Assembly: GCA_964215955.1 (NCBI GenBank)
Contig: CAXPDR010000003.1
Coordinates: forward strand, 1-64,000
Origin: GCA-2706205 sp964215955
GTDB taxonomy: Bacteria; Bdellovibrionota; Bacteriovoracia; Bacteriovoracales; Bacteriovoracaceae
Direction of reading: 5' to 3'
Length of the DNA: 64,000 bases
Numbering within the stretch: position 1 is the first letter of the stretch; every line of letters begins with the position of its first letter. The position numbers were made by a program, and so were the translations under genes. Below are positions 43,024 through 52,752 of this stretch, piece after piece. The notes under the pieces were generated by a model. That model had not been told where the DNA came from. It worked only from the letters and a program-made list of their open reading frames with translations, and did not search any database.

Positions 43024-43740
43024 ATGAGTGAAAGAATAGATAAATTAATGGTGGATGCAGCTTTAGTTAAAACTAGATCTCAGGCCCGTATGTTGATTAA
43101 GCAAGGTGATGTTACGTACAACGGATCTCCTGTTAAAAAGCCAGGACAGCTTGTTGATGATTCATCTCTTATTGAAATAAAAGCGGATCAGCTTTTTGTA
43201 AGTCGAGGAGCTTATAAACTCGTTAAGGCCATTCAAGAGTTTGATTTGGATCTTAAGGATAAAATAGTAGCGGACTGTGGTGCTAGTACAGGAGGTTTTA
43301 CTCAAGTAGCCTTAGAAAATGGCGCTTCGCGGGTTTATGCTATTGATGTAGGTCATGATCAATTGAGCCCCATGCTTAAAGATGACTCTCGAGTTATTAA
43401 TATGGAAGGGATAAACTTGAAATTCGAATTTGAACTTCCAGAGAAAGTTGATTTTTGCGTTTGTGATATCTCATTTATCTCTATTACAAAGGTCATTCAA
43501 ACAATTTTCTCATTGTTAAAGGATGGTGGAAAAGCCATCGTTTTAATTAAGCCTCAGTTTGAAGCCGGCAGTGAAAGAATTTCTAGAGGTGGACTTGTAA
43601 AATCTGAATATCAATCGGAGATTTTAGCAGAAGTGAAGACTTGGTTTAAATTAAACAACTATAAAATTGAAAAACTCTGTGAATCCCCAATCTTAGGCAA
43701 GACAGGAAACACAGAGTTTTTAGCTCTTATATCAAAATAA
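43024..43740 (+). CDS. tlyA: TlyA-family rRNA 2'-O-methyltransferase
   Basis: The protein has 238 residues. An S4 RNA-binding domain (1-60, RIDKLMVDAALVKTRSQAR) precedes an FtsJ-like SAM methyltransferase: DCGASTGGFTQVAL, AIDVG, CDISFISI and IKPQFEAG. TlyA proteins methylate 16S/23S rRNA riboses, and some relatives are called hemolysins. Catalytic Lys/Asp residues are retained. It is translated with dapF. Confidence 0.92.
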   Translation: MSERIDKLMVDAALVKTRSQARMLIKQGDVTYNGSPVKKPGQLVDDSSLIEIKADQLFVSRGAYKLVKAIQEFDLDLKDKIVADCGASTGGFTQVALENGASRVYAIDVGHDQLSPMLKDDSRVINMEGINLKFEFELPEKVDFCVCDISFISITKVIQTIFSLLKDGGKAIVLIKPQFEAGSERISRGGLVKSEYQSEILAEVKTWFKLNNYKIEKLCESPILGKTGNTEFLALISK

Positions 43741-43742
43741 AA

Positions 43743-44144
43743 TTAGTATTCTACTCTTGAAGTAACGTTTACGATAATTGTCTCAGAACCTTCGTAAAGT
43801 CCATGTTCTTCGTAATACTTAACTTTAATAACGTTTCTACCTTCTTTTACTTTTAAGCCTTTATCGCCACTTTCTAAAACAAGTGGAAGGTAGTTTAAGT
43901 TGTTTGAACTGTAGTCTGTTACTGTATATGTTTGACAGAAATCACACATTCCATCATCAAAGCAACTTTCTTCTGTTATTTCTGCTTCAAGGTAAGAACC
44001 GGATGCTTCCGGGAGAGCGATTCTTTCTGTTGAACAACCCCCACCATGGCCTTCAATTAAACAACCAAATTCCACATCAATTTCAGTTGCTGACATTGTG
44101 TTAAAAGATAATAAACCAAAAAATAAGATAATAAGTGTTTTCAT
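43743..44144 (-). CDS. Small exported Cys-rich protein, unknown function
   Basis: The protein has 133 residues with GGGGAATTA before the ATG. The signal peptide ends MSA at about 19. Six Cys lie in the mature part, including FDDGMCDFCQTY. A single beta-sandwich domain is likely. It is convergent with tlyA (2-bp gap). I do not recognise the family. Confidence 0.7.
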   Translation of the reverse strand: MKTLIILFFGLLSFNTMSATEIDVEFGCLIEGHGGGCSTERIALPEASGSYLEAEITEESCFDDGMCDFCQTYTVTDYSSNNLNYLPLVLESGDKGLKVKEGRNVIKVKYYEEHGLYEGSETIIVNVTSRVEY

Positions 44145-44241
44145 TAATTCCCCATTTAAAAATTATTTGGGAGCTTCTTATCAAATTTCTTTGAATTGTG
44201 AAAGAAGATTGTATTATTTACTTGATGATAAAGTATTGGAA

Positions 44242-45516
44242 TTAAAGACTAAATTCGTACCTGAAACGTAAAGATTGGATTAAATTGTCTGTAGAAATAT
44301 CGTATAGCTCAGCTCTTAATTCATCTTTTTCGTATTCAAATTTATAATCACCATAGAAGTTGTTTCCAAGATGGTAAGAGAAAGTATTCGCAACTTTAGT
44401 GTGAGTATCCTCAACTTCAATATCTTGTTCTTCAACCATATTGTATTTAGAATAAAGTATATCAATATCATGGTGAAGGTTTTTAAAGATTCTATTTCTG
44501 TATTTTATTCTGACAATATGTCTTATACCTTCACGATCGAGGATACTTTCTCCAGATGTATCAGGATTAGAATACGAAAAATTATCAAAGACTGGAATAT
44601 ATGAAAAATTTAAGTACTCATCATTTGGCTTTCCTTCCCATAAATGGAGAGTAATTCCTAATAGACCAACTTGCTGATGAATATAGGGATAATAAGTATT
44701 TCCAATTTTTTCCCTATTTTGAGATGCTTCTGAGAAAATACTAATAAAGGAGTTTAATTTGTTTATATTAACTCGACCTTCGTAGAAACTTGACTTGGCA
44801 GAGTATCCTTCTGCTGTTACTGGGTCTAAAACTTCTTTTTGAGCCTCAATAGCATTTAATTCATAGGTATATTTCTTTCCTACATTAAAAATGGAAACTC
44901 CATAATGATTTTCTTTTTGATTATATCTTGTTTGCCAAGATAGAGGACTTGCAAAAATATTAATATAAGTTTTCTCCAAGTCTTTATCAATTTGGTCTGG
45001 GTCAAAAGCTTTTGTTAAAAATTTCTCAAACTTTGATTTTTTAGGCTCTTTAAAGGCATTAGTTTTTTCTATATCTGTTGGAAGATCATATTTTGCAATT
45101 CTTGTTTCTTGGAGTTTCAGTTCTTTTTTAAGATCTTTATCTCCATAATCATTAAAGTACTGGGAAAAATCCACTTCGGAGAATTCTTTTACAACCCTAG
45201 GCATTTCACTTTGATTGATTGACCTTAATTTATAGAGAGTATCTTTACTCACAAGTTGAGGTCTTGTGACACGATAAATCTTCCAATGACTTGTCATCAT
45301 AGAGGTTTTAATACAGATACCTCTGGCAATGAACCCATTGGAGGAGGTTAGTTTTATATGATCTTTGGTAAATATGGCATCTTCTAATCCTCTATTGAGA
45401 ACTAAAATATTTTTGTCATAGACTTTTAAAATCCGTGTATCGAGAACATCGGAGGATTCTAGTGCAAATAAGCTTTGGCCATATAAACCAAGTAATAATA
45501 CTAGTACTTTTACCAT
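44242..45516 (-). CDS. Exported protein with probable outer-membrane beta-barrel C-terminus
   Basis: The protein has 424 residues. The signal peptide ends LFA at about 18. N-terminal ~90 residues are beta-rich; a charged helical linker (105-170) follows. From about 185 there are alternating aromatic/hydrophobic strands, and the chain ends with RFRYEFSL, an aromatic-terminated beta signal typical of outer-membrane barrels. It is likely specific to this lineage. The function is unknown. Confidence 0.6.
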   Translation of the reverse strand: MVKVLVLLLGLYGQSLFALESSDVLDTRILKVYDKNILVLNRGLEDAIFTKDHIKLTSSNGFIARGICIKTSMMTSHWKIYRVTRPQLVSKDTLYKLRSINQSEMPRVVKEFSEVDFSQYFNDYGDKDLKKELKLQETRIAKYDLPTDIEKTNAFKEPKKSKFEKFLTKAFDPDQIDKDLEKTYINIFASPLSWQTRYNQKENHYGVSIFNVGKKYTYELNAIEAQKEVLDPVTAEGYSAKSSFYEGRVNINKLNSFISIFSEASQNREKIGNTYYPYIHQQVGLLGITLHLWEGKPNDEYLNFSYIPVFDNFSYSNPDTSGESILDREGIRHIVRIKYRNRIFKNLHHDIDILYSKYNMVEEQDIEVEDTHTKVANTFSYHLGNNFYGDYKFEYEKDELRAELYDISTDNLIQSLRFRYEFSL

Positions 45517-45574
45517 ACTATTATTTTAGTACAGTAATGAGAGAGAATGCAGAGGGGTATTATCTACCCCTTAT

Positions 45575-46084
45575 TTATTCATAATTTAGAACTGAATTTA
45601 TGAAACTGTACTCATCTGCTAAGTTATTTAAAAACTTGAGATTGATAAGCATACTTACCGCTTTAACATTGTAGTTATTTTTAGCACATAGGTTCAGTGC
45701 TGCTTTAAGAGTCCCGCCAGTAGCTAAAACATCATCAACTAAGACGACATTTAAATTTTTGTCATTTTTTCTCATTTCAAGAATATCTGTTCCGTATTCT
45801 AAAGTATATTCTTCACTAATTACTGGAGGAGGAAGCTTTCCTTTTTTACGAACAGGAAGAAAACCTTTTCCAAATTTAATGGCCAAAGCCGATCCTAAAA
45901 TAAATCCTCTTGATTCAATGCCTAAAACAACATCAATTTCATCCCAATTTATACCTTTACCCATGTCTGTTATTACAGAATCTAATTCTTCTCTTAATAG
46001 AGGAGATACATCTTTAAAGATAACTCCAGCTTTTGGAAAATCAGCAATATTATCAATTAGCTCTTCATAGCGAGGATTGTTCAT
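45575..46084 (-). CDS. apt: Adenine phosphoribosyltransferase
   Basis: The protein has 169 residues. FPKAGVIFKDVSPLL is the Apt start signature, GIESRGFILG the hood, and VVLVDDVLATGGT the PRPP loop. It salvages adenine to AMP in the cytoplasm. AAAGGGACTATA precedes the ATG. The length is typical (E. coli 183). A hairpin AGGGGTA/TACCCCT lies just beyond the stop (45553-45571), without a U-tract on this strand. Confidence 0.95.
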   Translation of the reverse strand: MNNPRYEELIDNIADFPKAGVIFKDVSPLLREELDSVITDMGKGINWDEIDVVLGIESRGFILGSALAIKFGKGFLPVRKKGKLPPPVISEEYTLEYGTDILEMRKNDKNLNVVLVDDVLATGGTLKAALNLCAKNNYNVKAVSMLINLKFLNNLADEYSFINSVLNYE

Positions 46085-46121
46085 TATAGTCCCTTTTGAA
46101 AATGTTTAGTACAAGATATGC

Positions 46122-46394
46122 CTATTCAACAGGAATTTCAATAACTGGATTTTTTAATTTGATAATTTCTTTTCTTGATTGAAAAGTAGAGGCTACACCC
46201 CTTACTTGTTCTTTAAATTCATCGCTCAGGCTTTTTTGATTAGCATATTGGAATTCCTGAGATTTAAATTCTTGGCGATTTAATTGTCCCTGTTCAAGAT
46301 GCTTATTGAGAAGCTGTTGGTAAAGCTCATCTGACTCTTGAGAGAAGGCTTGAAAACTTAAAAATGTGAGTATTAAAATTGTCATTATTTTCAT
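46122..46394 (-). CDS. Small exported protein, Gln-rich
   Basis: The protein has 90 residues. The signal peptide ends AFS at about 18. The mature part is a single Gln/Glu-rich amphipathic helix region with no Cys and no known domain. The upstream ribosome binding site is poor. It is adjacent to apt on the same strand with a 37-bp gap. Unknown. Confidence 0.55.
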   Translation of the reverse strand: MKIMTILILTFLSFQAFSQESDELYQQLLNKHLEQGQLNRQEFKSQEFQYANQKSLSDEFKEQVRGVASTFQSRKEIIKLKNPVIEIPVE

Positions 46395-46558
46395 GTTAGT
46401 GACTTATCGAATGAACTTCAAAAACCTTAAGAAATTTGTAAAAAAACCATTCAATTTATTCAAACTTTACACAGGAGGGTGTGCTAAGTGGTTGAAAATG
46501 GGTTTAGGCCGTCGGCATTGTGTTTGCAAAAATATAAATGTGATTAAGGGAGAGGGTT

Positions 46559-46882
46559 ATGAAAAAACTGTTTTTATTAGTATCTGCAATATTTATGGTA
46601 ACGGCGGCTGTAGAAGCCGCAGGTAACAAAATGGTTAGAGTTAAGGCCATTGGTTCAAGCCCTAGAGGTCAATATGTAGCCTTTGAAGAATTTGGATATA
46701 AAGATGCTAATAGGAAATATCCATTTTCTAAAATTAGAGTCAGAAATATGTGGAAGAAAAAATACGTAGAAAAACCCGTAAATATTATTGGGAACCCAGA
46801 ATCAGATAATCTAAATCAAGTGAGAGCAAAAGCTAAAGAAATCGCAAAAAAGAAACTCGAAAAATTTAATATTTCCCTTTAG
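46559..46882 (+). CDS. Small exported protein, DUF2259-like N-terminal motif
   Basis: GGGAGAGGGTT precedes the ATG; 107 residues; the signal peptide ends VEA at about 20. SPRGQYVAFEEFGYKD strongly recalls the opening of DUF2259 secreted proteins, but the chain is only about half the usual length. A basic C-terminal helix (KAKEIAKKKLEKF) ends it. It may be a minimal family member. Confidence 0.6.
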   Translation: MKKLFLLVSAIFMVTAAVEAAGNKMVRVKAIGSSPRGQYVAFEEFGYKDANRKYPFSKIRVRNMWKKKYVEKPVNIIGNPESDNLNQVRAKAKEIAKKKLEKFNISL

Positions 46883-46946
46883 GAGAAAATAGTTCCGGAA
46901 ATTGGTTTTCTTTCATTTAATCAAAATCTTGTGACGATAAGATTAT

Positions 46947-47312
46947 GTGAAGATTTTCCTTATTTGTATATTTAGTCTTATAAATTCAGCTTTAGCTTTC
47001 AATGTAAAAGTTAAAACTCCAAAAAAGAATTACACTCTTTCTTATGAATTAGGAGAATTAAGTTTCGACTCTTCTCTTGGTAAAACAAAAATATTTGAAA
47101 AACCATGCAATAAAATCTTTCTCAAAAAATTTCAAGAAACATTTGAAGCTCATTTAATGAGAAAAGAAATCTCTAAAAAATCAAAAATAGAATTAGAGTA
47201 TCTTCAAAAAACTTATCTTATTTGGGAGGAATCGACTCTAGGGAACTTTTTAGTTTCTATGCCTAAAAAGATAGCTCATTTACAGTTAAAAACGAGGGCA
47301 AATTGTGATTAA
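46947..47312 (+). CDS. Small exported protein coupled to a metalloprotease
   Basis: GTG start at 46947; 121 residues; the signal peptide ends ALA at about 17. A mixed beta then basic helical mature region has two Cys near residues 54 and 120. It overlaps the downstream HELGH protease by 8 bp, so synthesis is coupled. Chaperone, propeptide-like or inhibitor roles are conceivable but unshown. Confidence 0.6.
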   Translation: MKIFLICIFSLINSALAFNVKVKTPKKNYTLSYELGELSFDSSLGKTKIFEKPCNKIFLKKFQETFEAHLMRKEISKKSKIELEYLQKTYLIWEESTLGNFLVSMPKKIAHLQLKTRANCD

Positions 47313-49155
47313 ACTTATATTGATGTTTTTCCTAGGTGTAAATTATAGTTATGCACTTGATCCTAATAGTTTAATAGAAAGTGAGATGAGCATTGAAACT
47401 CAAGAAAGCGTAACATGTAGTGAAGACTATAAAAAATCACAAGCACTGGCCATTAGTTGTGTTGAGAAAATTTGTGGACCGGCCAATAAAATTAAGCCGG
47501 CTTTTTTAAAACCAGAATATTTTGATCAATTTGACTTAGAAAGAGCAGAAAAAAAATATGAAGAATTCAAACCTAAGATTAAACAAACATTGATTAATGA
47601 AATCGAGTTTATGAGTAAAGTTAAGGAAGAGTTCTTAAAGAGACTTCAGGCTCATAAAGTGAAATTAAATAATAAAGAAGCAAGCCTTTTTCTTTTAAGA
47701 TCACTTAGCTCAAGTCTTGTTATCACAAGAGATGTAGATACAGATAAAATAGAAATCTCATTGAAGCCAAAAGATGATCGAACAGAACAAAAAAAGAAAG
47801 TCATCCATGGATTTATTGAGCGATTAGAAAAAGCCTTACCTGATTCAAATGAGTTAAAGTTATCATTAGGAATTGGTCTTACACGGAAAGAAAAAGAGAA
47901 ATTATTATTAGACAAAATGTATGAAATCGATGAAGCAATGTTAACGATGTCAATCCCATTAGTAGAAGAACAGACGAAATTGCTAAATATGCTAAAAACC
48001 AATATTGCACAAATTAATTATTTACCACTTACAGTTATGGATTTTATTTCTAAGCGGTTGGATGAATTTAAGATGTCATTAGGAGGAATTCAAGGACTTA
48101 GTTTTAAAGAACAAGTTTTTGATCTTTGTAACGAAGAATGTTTAAAATATTTAAACTCTAAAGAATTTCAAGATGAATTATATGCGACATTTAAAGAACA
48201 GACCAAGGATTTAAATGATTTTCCTATTGATTTAGTAACGAAGGCTTGTAAAACTCCCTTTTACTTAAATGAATACAATAATGAAATTAGTAAGAAACAT
48301 ACTCCTGAATCAATTATGGGAGAAGTTAAGTATGTTGCAAGTACTTTCTCTAAATTTGTAGAAGACAATTTATCTAGGGAAACAGCAAAAGAATTTAATA
48401 CTTATATCCAAAACTTTTTGAGCATTGATGGCGCGGGAAAACAAATTTACGGACCACCATCTCAAACTTCTCTTGATAATTTTACAAGTTTATTTGAAGG
48501 AGTACCATTTGAAGGTGAAGTTTCAGGTTTTGATGACTTTTCACTTTTAGGGATCATGGCTCAGCCCCGATTTCGAATAAATTTTGCAGATAAATTTTGT
48601 GTTGGTGTAGAAAATGGTTTTTCTATTGGAGATGACTTCTACCACAGGCAATTTTCAAAATTAAATATCTCAAGTCACAGTTGTGATAATCCATATGAAG
48701 GAAGACAACTAATTGCTCATGAACTTGGTCACGTCTTAAGTCATTTAGCAAAAGGTAAAAATATAAGTAAAAAATCTAGTCAAAAGTTTTTATCATTAAG
48801 AGAGTGTGTTTCAACTAGACACTTAATACCTTTCTTTAAAGAGAATGAGCAAGCTAAATTTAATTCAGATCATTTTAAGTCTGAAGAGGATTTTGCGGAT
48901 TATCTAGCATCTAAAGCCTTTACAAATTATAACAAGTTTGGAAATCCAATCCTTTGGATGCATTGTAGTTACTTGAACACAGAAAACTCGGAGTATTCTA
49001 ATCTTAAACTGAAACCTTCAAAGATGGACAATCATTCTATTCCTCTGTTTAGACTTATCAATTCTGTTGTAGATAAAGGAGGAGATATTCCTAAGGAATG
49101 TGACGATATTTTAGCTGAGAAAGCTCATTTATATGCTCCTATTAAGTGTGAATAA
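47305..49155 (+). CDS. Exported zinc metalloprotease (HExxH)
   Basis: GTG start inside the previous gene; 616 residues; the signal peptide ends SYA at about 14. A helical region of ~430 residues precedes LIAHELGHVLSH (HExxH zinc site at about 472-476). A downstream SEEDFADYLASKAF, about 60 residues later, could give the third ligand Glu or Asp, as in gluzincins. Many Cys suggest an extracytoplasmic fold. The large N-terminal part may be a pro-region. The substrate is unknown. Confidence 0.75.
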   Translation: MIKLILMFFLGVNYSYALDPNSLIESEMSIETQESVTCSEDYKKSQALAISCVEKICGPANKIKPAFLKPEYFDQFDLERAEKKYEEFKPKIKQTLINEIEFMSKVKEEFLKRLQAHKVKLNNKEASLFLLRSLSSSLVITRDVDTDKIEISLKPKDDRTEQKKKVIHGFIERLEKALPDSNELKLSLGIGLTRKEKEKLLLDKMYEIDEAMLTMSIPLVEEQTKLLNMLKTNIAQINYLPLTVMDFISKRLDEFKMSLGGIQGLSFKEQVFDLCNEECLKYLNSKEFQDELYATFKEQTKDLNDFPIDLVTKACKTPFYLNEYNNEISKKHTPESIMGEVKYVASTFSKFVEDNLSRETAKEFNTYIQNFLSIDGAGKQIYGPPSQTSLDNFTSLFEGVPFEGEVSGFDDFSLLGIMAQPRFRINFADKFCVGVENGFSIGDDFYHRQFSKLNISSHSCDNPYEGRQLIAHELGHVLSHLAKGKNISKKSSQKFLSLRECVSTRHLIPFFKENEQAKFNSDHFKSEEDFADYLASKAFTNYNKFGNPILWMHCSYLNTENSEYSNLKLKPSKMDNHSIPLFRLINSVVDKGGDIPKECDDILAEKAHLYAPIKCE

Positions 49156-49254
49156 ATTTCATATTAAACTTTTCCTGTATAAAATTTATAAATATTAATG
49201 ACGTATTATTATCTACAATATAGTGTAGCTCCATCTTGAGTTAAGCGGATCGTG

Positions 49255-49343
49255 TTGAGTACTTAGGTACTCAATGAAGAGGGAAGGAGTTTGATTTGCA
49301 ATAAATTTTGCAAGTCGTATCAGGGCCTGGATTTTTCCAGGCC
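49255..49343 (+). promoter_or_regulatory. Structured leader upstream of the 49370 gene
   Basis: Two perfect hairpins: TTGAGTAC-TTAG-GTACTCAA (49255-49274) and GGCCTGG-ATTTTT-CCAGGCC (49324-49343), separated by a purine stretch GAAGAGGGAAGGAG. The second ends 26 bp before the ATG. No U-tract follows, so a regulatory leader is likelier than a terminator. Confidence 0.4.
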
Positions 49344-49369
49344 ATGTATCAAAAAGAAGTGACGTTATT

Positions 49370-50197
49370 ATGAAAAAAATGATTCTTCCTTTAATCGTAG
49401 GTATCGTAATAGGATACTTTCTTTCTGGCCAGACTAACCAAAAGCCTAAGTTATCAGAAAATAATGCAGATGAAATTGCCCTCGATCTTCAAGACTATGT
49501 CAGACTCCAAAATTTAGAAGATAAATATAAAAAAGCAGATGAAATTCTTGGAAAAGTAATGCTTCTATACCTTGCTAATATCGCTGCGAGGCTGGATGAA
49601 CCAAGTACAGCATACTTTTCAAAACCTCATGAAGAAAGAACTCATTTACCAGAAAAGGTAAGAGATGATTCTGAAGAAAAAGAAATAGCAAAAGTTGAAA
49701 GACCTGAAGTTGTAGCTAGGGAAAAAGTCTCAACTACGCCTGAGAGTATTTCAGAAGATCTTGTTTTTGGTCCAGGAGATTTTAAAAAGGAAATTAAAAA
49801 ACTAGAAAAACCTAATGTTGAGCAAGCGCTTTCGAATCCTATAAAGACACTCAAGCTGTATCGACGTATCAAGGGTGTTTTTACCGGCCAAATCCGCTAT
49901 GAAGCAGGTAAGTTCAAAGGACAAACCCATAGAATTGAGCTCGAGTCTGACTTCGTAGAAGAGGATGATCAGCTAAAAGGTACTTACTATTTGGGTATGT
50001 CCCAAGATGGAGATTATTATTCAGAAAACAGAGGAAGTGGTGGTAATAGGGGAATTAGACTAAGCCCTAAGAAAGAATATATTCTAGAAGCCTCTCCAAC
50101 GTCTTTTATCCAAGTTATTCCTAAAGGCCGAAATAGGCTTATTGGTTTTTATTATGAAAATAATAAGTTTACTGGAACTGTTAAGTTAGAGCGATAA
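49370..50197 (+). CDS. Membrane-anchored protein with C-terminal beta domain
   Basis: The protein has 275 residues. A single N-terminal TM (about 3-20) has no clear cleavage site. A charged helical and Pro/Glu-rich stalk runs to about 160, followed by a compact beta domain (GVFTGQIRYEAGKFKG ... FTGTVKLER). The N-out or N-in orientation is not decidable. No known domain. It is expressed behind a hairpin-rich leader. Confidence 0.65.
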   Translation: MKKMILPLIVGIVIGYFLSGQTNQKPKLSENNADEIALDLQDYVRLQNLEDKYKKADEILGKVMLLYLANIAARLDEPSTAYFSKPHEERTHLPEKVRDDSEEKEIAKVERPEVVAREKVSTTPESISEDLVFGPGDFKKEIKKLEKPNVEQALSNPIKTLKLYRRIKGVFTGQIRYEAGKFKGQTHRIELESDFVEEDDQLKGTYYLGMSQDGDYYSENRGSGGNRGIRLSPKKEYILEASPTSFIQVIPKGRNRLIGFYYENNKFTGTVKLER

Positions 50198-50340
50198 GTC
50201 ATTAAAAAGTAATAAATCTTTACTTTTTTGTAAAGAATCTTTGATGTTATTTATAATTAAGTCCTATTTTTAAGCATACCTCCACACGATACTTAGAACA
50301 TAACAATTAACAACAATGTGAAACACACGGAGGTAATCAC

Positions 50341-50991
50341 ATGGAAAAATTATTTTTAATCGCAGCTTTAAGTTTAAATGTTTTCTCACAAGCAATGGCC
50401 ATGGAAATTCAAGATCCACATTATATTATGGATGATATTGAAATGTTTGCGACGGCTAGAGATTTTAAATATGAATTTAAAGTTGGAGACATGGTCAAAG
50501 TTGAATCGAATTCGTGCTGGTCATCTACTGATGCTGATGGAAACGAAGAGAGTGGTTGTGATACAGAATATAAAGTTCAAGAAATTGTAAAAGTAGAAAA
50601 AGAGTATGCTGTTTACTCTTCAAAATATGCAATAACCAAAAATTCCTATAATCAAATTAAGAAAAATCCATTCAAGTTATTAACAGATTTTGAAGAATTT
50701 AAAGGTTTAATGGCCAAAGAAAGCCTAAGTGAGGAAAAATCAACTTTAGTTTTAACTGGAGCGAATGAGGAGTATTCACTAGAGCTTGGAGTACAAACGA
50801 TGAAAATTAAATTTACTATCGTTTATGAAGGACAAGATGGAACATTTGCTTTTCCAATGTACATGGTGATTGCACAAGATTTACCAATTGCTGGTCAAAT
50901 TGCTGAATTTGGAATTGATAAAGATTTATGGCCAATTCCAGCTAACTGGAAACCTTCTTTAAAAGTTGTTGATTGGTTAAAGTTTATCTAA
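50341..50991 (+). CDS. Exported protein, unknown function
   Basis: CGGAGGTAATCAC precedes the ATG, a strong site. The protein has 216 residues; the signal peptide ends AMA at about 20. Mature part: a Cys pair (SCWSS...GCD) near 60-75, then mixed alpha/beta, with WPIPANWKPSL near the end. No recognised domain. It is single-gene, closed by a bidirectional terminator. Confidence 0.7.
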   Translation: MEKLFLIAALSLNVFSQAMAMEIQDPHYIMDDIEMFATARDFKYEFKVGDMVKVESNSCWSSTDADGNEESGCDTEYKVQEIVKVEKEYAVYSSKYAITKNSYNQIKKNPFKLLTDFEEFKGLMAKESLSEEKSTLVLTGANEEYSLELGVQTMKIKFTIVYEGQDGTFAFPMYMVIAQDLPIAGQIAEFGIDKDLWPIPANWKPSLKVVDWLKFI

Positions 50992-51004
50992 GAAGAAATT
51001 TATA

Positions 51005-51028
51005 GGCCCTCCAAATGGAGGGCTTTTG
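51005..51028. terminator. Bidirectional terminator
   Basis: GCCCTCC-AAAT-GGAGGGC followed by TTTTG, between convergent genes. Confidence 0.75.
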
Positions 51029-51030
51029 AT

Positions 51031-52629
51031 TTATTTTACGATTTGCATTGTAAATGAACTTGCACTGGATGTATCAATTGCGCTCATATCAATTTCACTA
51101 AATGAACCATCTGAGTTTTGGGAATGAATAGAGATCTCACCACTTAGATTCTCTCCAACTAGATAAGACTTACCTTCAAAAGTTAAAAACTGGGTTATAT
51201 TAGCAATACTATTTCCTAGACTATCTTGAACTGGAACATAGTTTCCATTTTCGTCTGAGATATATGTCCCATAATCAGTACCGATTGGAAATTTATGTTG
51301 AAAGTATATGCCTTGATCACAGATTCCCGCACCTCTCCACCCTGAGTTTCCATGTGCAGTTCCAGTTATATTTGTCAGTGTGGAACCAGATAACTTATAG
51401 ATATCTGAGCTTGACCCATCTGTCCCCTTAAAAAACAAAGATCCTTTAAAAGATCCAAGGTATACAAGGGCACTCATTGTTAAAGAGTTGGTTGTTAAGG
51501 CTCCTAAGGTTGGTGCATTAACATCTGTTGAATCAGTGCAGAAAATATTAGCAACGCCGTTATTTATTCCAATTGCACAATATTTGTTTCCGTATTTAAA
51601 TGCTGTTGAGAGAACAGTTCCATCAGATGTTGGATTTTTAGCATGAATGATTACAGAGCTACCATCAGTACTTGCTATGACATCATCTATTCCATCATTT
51701 GCTTGAAAGAACAGTCTTCCAGAGATTTTAATGAAGTTACTCGGATTGGAAGGACCACTTGTATTTATATTAGTGACTTTGGTTACATTAGCATCTTTAT
51801 CTGTCTTAAATAACTCAATATCATTATCTCCATTATGACCAATGGCAAATATTTTATTTTGAAACTCTATACTTGAATTAATAACTAAAGATAGGTTTTT
51901 CGTTTGTGGTGTTCTTTCACCCCATGAGTCAGTTCCAAATCTAAAGACATAATGATTTTCTGGATGATTCATTCCATCTTTGTCAGTGTATGTTATGAAA
52001 TAATCTAAATCATGAGTAAAAACCCCACTAAATTGTCCGTAGGAAGAGGATCCTGGGTGATATAAGTCTATATACGCATCTGTGAAACCTGAAAAAGAGT
52101 CTAAGGTAATTTGTGGGCCAGCAGAGGTTTCATATTCATTGTAAAAATTGAAATCATGATTTGTACTAGCACCACTAGAATAGTACTCACCAGGGAAGAA
52201 TATTGTGTCTCCAAATTTAAATAGGATATCAGCTTCAACTTCGCCTGGGGTATTCCCGATCACGCTATTCATCGTTACAGGCATTAACTCTGCAGAGTTT
52301 GCAGTTCCATCACTTACATAAAGTAGCTCTTTAGTTCCATTATTCGCCTTAAATACAATTTTATTATTTATAGATAAAAATGAATTTGGATTAGAGTCTG
52401 AAGAACCACTATTAAGGTCACCTAATAAGGTCAATTTGTTATTCAAAATAGAAAATGCTTCATTACCTAGAGCTGAGTCACTAGCTGTGACGACCAAATA
52501 TTCTTTAGAAGCTTTTTCTGTATTCCCACTATCACTGTTTTTTGAAGCTGATGATCCTCCACTTTCTCCTCCGTTTCCAGCACAAGAAGCAAGTATAAAT
52601 GTTGATATCATTAGTTTAAATAATTTCAT
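51031..52629 (-). CDS. Large lipoprotein with ELWxxDGT-like repeats
   Basis: I choose ATG 52629 (GAGGAGATAAA upstream) over 52647. The protein has 532 residues. The lipobox ASC (Cys16) is followed by a Gly/Ser/Asn spacer. The body is repetitive beta: KELLYVSDGTANS, DDVIASTDGSS and similar, as in ELWxxDGT propeller-type repeats, suggesting a six- or seven-bladed beta-propeller. It is a probable outer-membrane or surface lipoprotein that binds a partner. Confidence 0.7.
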   Translation of the reverse strand: MKLFKLMISTFILASCAGNGGESGGSSASKNSDSGNTEKASKEYLVVTASDSALGNEAFSILNNKLTLLGDLNSGSSDSNPNSFLSINNKIVFKANNGTKELLYVSDGTANSAELMPVTMNSVIGNTPGEVEADILFKFGDTIFFPGEYYSSGASTNHDFNFYNEYETSAGPQITLDSFSGFTDAYIDLYHPGSSSYGQFSGVFTHDLDYFITYTDKDGMNHPENHYVFRFGTDSWGERTPQTKNLSLVINSSIEFQNKIFAIGHNGDNDIELFKTDKDANVTKVTNINTSGPSNPSNFIKISGRLFFQANDGIDDVIASTDGSSVIIHAKNPTSDGTVLSTAFKYGNKYCAIGINNGVANIFCTDSTDVNAPTLGALTTNSLTMSALVYLGSFKGSLFFKGTDGSSSDIYKLSGSTLTNITGTAHGNSGWRGAGICDQGIYFQHKFPIGTDYGTYISDENGNYVPVQDSLGNSIANITQFLTFEGKSYLVGENLSGEISIHSQNSDGSFSEIDMSAIDTSSASSFTMQIVK

Positions 52630-52752
52630 TTTATCTCCTCTTATCAAGATTAATTACTTGATGGAGAATTCGGAATATACAGATAAGTGTTTGACTCAAT
52701 AAATGCTCAAAATAAAAAGTATTTTTGAAAAAATCAGGAGTTTAAGATTGAT

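Noticed and set aside
45553..45571. Terminator for apt
   Set aside because: A good stem (AGGGGTA/TACCCCT), but the U-tract is on the wrong strand for apt and no plus-strand gene ends there, so it was left as a note.
46366..46626. Plus-strand frame of 86 codons
   Set aside because: It overlaps the 46559 gene, which has a signal peptide and strong ribosome binding site, and its protein ends in low-complexity Cys/Arg text typical of a shadow frame.
52436..52702. Plus-strand frame opposite the ELWxxDGT lipoprotein start
   Set aside because: Antisense to a signal peptide and Ser/Gly spacer; no ribosome binding site.
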